Positions 63,496 through 64,000 of a DNA stretch of 64,000 nt are shown here, in pieces. Numbering within the stretch: position 1 is the stretch's first letter; the number at the start of each line of letters is the position of its first letter. Position numbers and translations under genes: made by a program. The notes beneath the pieces are model-generated. The model was not told the DNA's origin. It saw nothing but the letters and a program-made list of their open reading frames with translations, and did not search any database. The DNA comes from Streptomyces marispadix (GTDB lineage Bacteria > Actinomycetota > Actinomycetes > Streptomycetales > Streptomycetaceae): contig NZ_JAKWJU010000002.1 in assembly GCF_022524345.1 (NCBI RefSeq), forward strand, positions 1,240,001-1,304,000. The letters are read 5' to 3'.

Positions 63496-64000
63496 ATGAC
63501 CTACGACATCGAACTGTTCCGCGCGCAGTTCCCCGCCCTCGCGACCGGAACGGCCTTCTTCGACGGGCCGGGAGGGACCCAGACCCCCCGTGCGGTCATC
63601 GAGGCGATGGCGTCCGCGCTCGCGGGTCCCCTCTCCAACCGGGGCCACGGCAACCCGGCCGAGCGCAATGCGGAGACTCTGGTCGCCGAAGCCCGGCAGG
63701 CACTCGGCGATCTCCTCGGCGCCGACCCCTCGGGCGTCGTCTTCGGGCGCAGCGCCACACAGCTCGCCTACGACTTCTCCCGTACGCTCGCGAAGTCCTG
63801 GTCGCCGGGCGACGAGGTCGTGGTGACGCGGCTCGACCACGACTCCAACATCCGCCCCTGGGTCCAGGCGGCGGAGCAGGCCGGCGCCACCGTGCGGTGG
63901 GCCGAATTCGACGCGCAGAGCGGCGAGTTGACGGCGGAGGCCGTCGCCTCGGTCCTCTCGCCGCGCACGAGGCTCGTCGCCGTGACGGGCGCCTCGAACC
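63496..64000 (+). CDS. Cysteine desulfurase-like protein (class V aminotransferase), 5' part
   Basis: The first 168 residues of a PLP-dependent enzyme cut by the window end. It begins MTYDIELFRAQFPALATGTA, followed by FFDGPGGTQTPRAVIEAM, NRGHGNPAERNAE, VVFGRSATQLAYDFSRTLA and VVTRLDHDSNIRPWV, typical of the TIGR01976 cysteine desulfurase-like group related to SufS. The PLP-binding Lys lies beyond the end. Without it I cannot say whether it is a true desulfurase. ATG 63496 has GGAG about 8 bases before it. Confidence 0.8.
   Translation, partial: MTYDIELFRAQFPALATGTAFFDGPGGTQTPRAVIEAMASALAGPLSNRGHGNPAERNAETLVAEARQALGDLLGADPSGVVFGRSATQLAYDFSRTLAKSWSPGDEVVVTRLDHDSNIRPWVQAAEQAGATVRWAEFDAQSGELTAEAVASVLSPRTRLVAVTGASN

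Overview
The window is high-GC DNA with GTG starts, stop/start overlaps of the GTGA and ATGA type, very short leaders and long GC-rich terminator stems. With the gene content (PaaX and WYL regulators, homodimeric pyruvate dehydrogenase E1, monomeric isocitrate dehydrogenase, cobalamin-riboswitch metE, TerD, NhaA-thioredoxin) this points to a Streptomyces-type actinomycete. It is a chromosomal segment of about 45 protein genes. I see no tRNA, rRNA, CRISPR array or intact insertion sequence.

Layout. (1) 264-1711: two small proteins of unknown role. (2) 1997-10118: a catabolic cluster with a GntR regulator, a PaaX regulator (minus strand), then a coupled operon of SDR, amidohydrolase, MaoC hydratase, MFS carrier, acyl-CoA synthetase and a second amidohydrolase. 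The set resembles non-beta-oxidative hydroxycinnamate degradation. (3) 10336-13298: pyruvate dehydrogenase E1 behind a promoter overlapped by a palindrome. (4) 13444-21593: housekeeping and unknown genes (WYL regulator, two SDR-fold enzymes, DUF4240, FAD oxidoreductase, pirin, DUF1992), plus a small gene behind a promoter matching the RecA-independent DNA-damage motif. (5) 21855-29022: an Lrp/AsnC regulator and a second tightly coupled catabolic operon (NodB/PuuE-type hydrolase, MFS carrier, SDR, 65-aa repeat ORF, ketopantoate reductase-M20 peptidase fusion). (6) 29234-32430: TerD, NhaA-thioredoxin fusion, VOC protein. (7) 32519-37510: a cobalamin/cobalt region with two riboswitches, one before cbtB-cbtA and one before metE, plus a phosphatase. 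(8) 37768-39159: cytochrome P450.

(9) 39479-49264 is the most unusual stretch. Two small phage-type genes and 1.3 kb of apparently non-coding DNA precede a 2583-residue protein made of about 26 cysteine-rich Ig-like repeats, with no signal peptide and no anchor. (10) 49840-55742: an orphan lipoprotein binding protein, then a three-gene operon of Fe/2-oxoglutarate oxygenase, SAM methyltransferase and carnitine-type O-acyltransferase. This combination I do not recognise as a known pathway; it could make an acylated, methylated hydroxy-amino acid. (11) 55801-64000: a decayed NTPase gene, a TetR/acyl-CoA dehydrogenase pair, a methyltransferase, isocitrate dehydrogenase, an antitoxin remnant, a zinc-ribbon membrane protein with a Gly/His tail, and a cysteine desulfurase-like gene cut by the window end.

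All functional calls come from reading motifs and from memory of the families; no database search was run.
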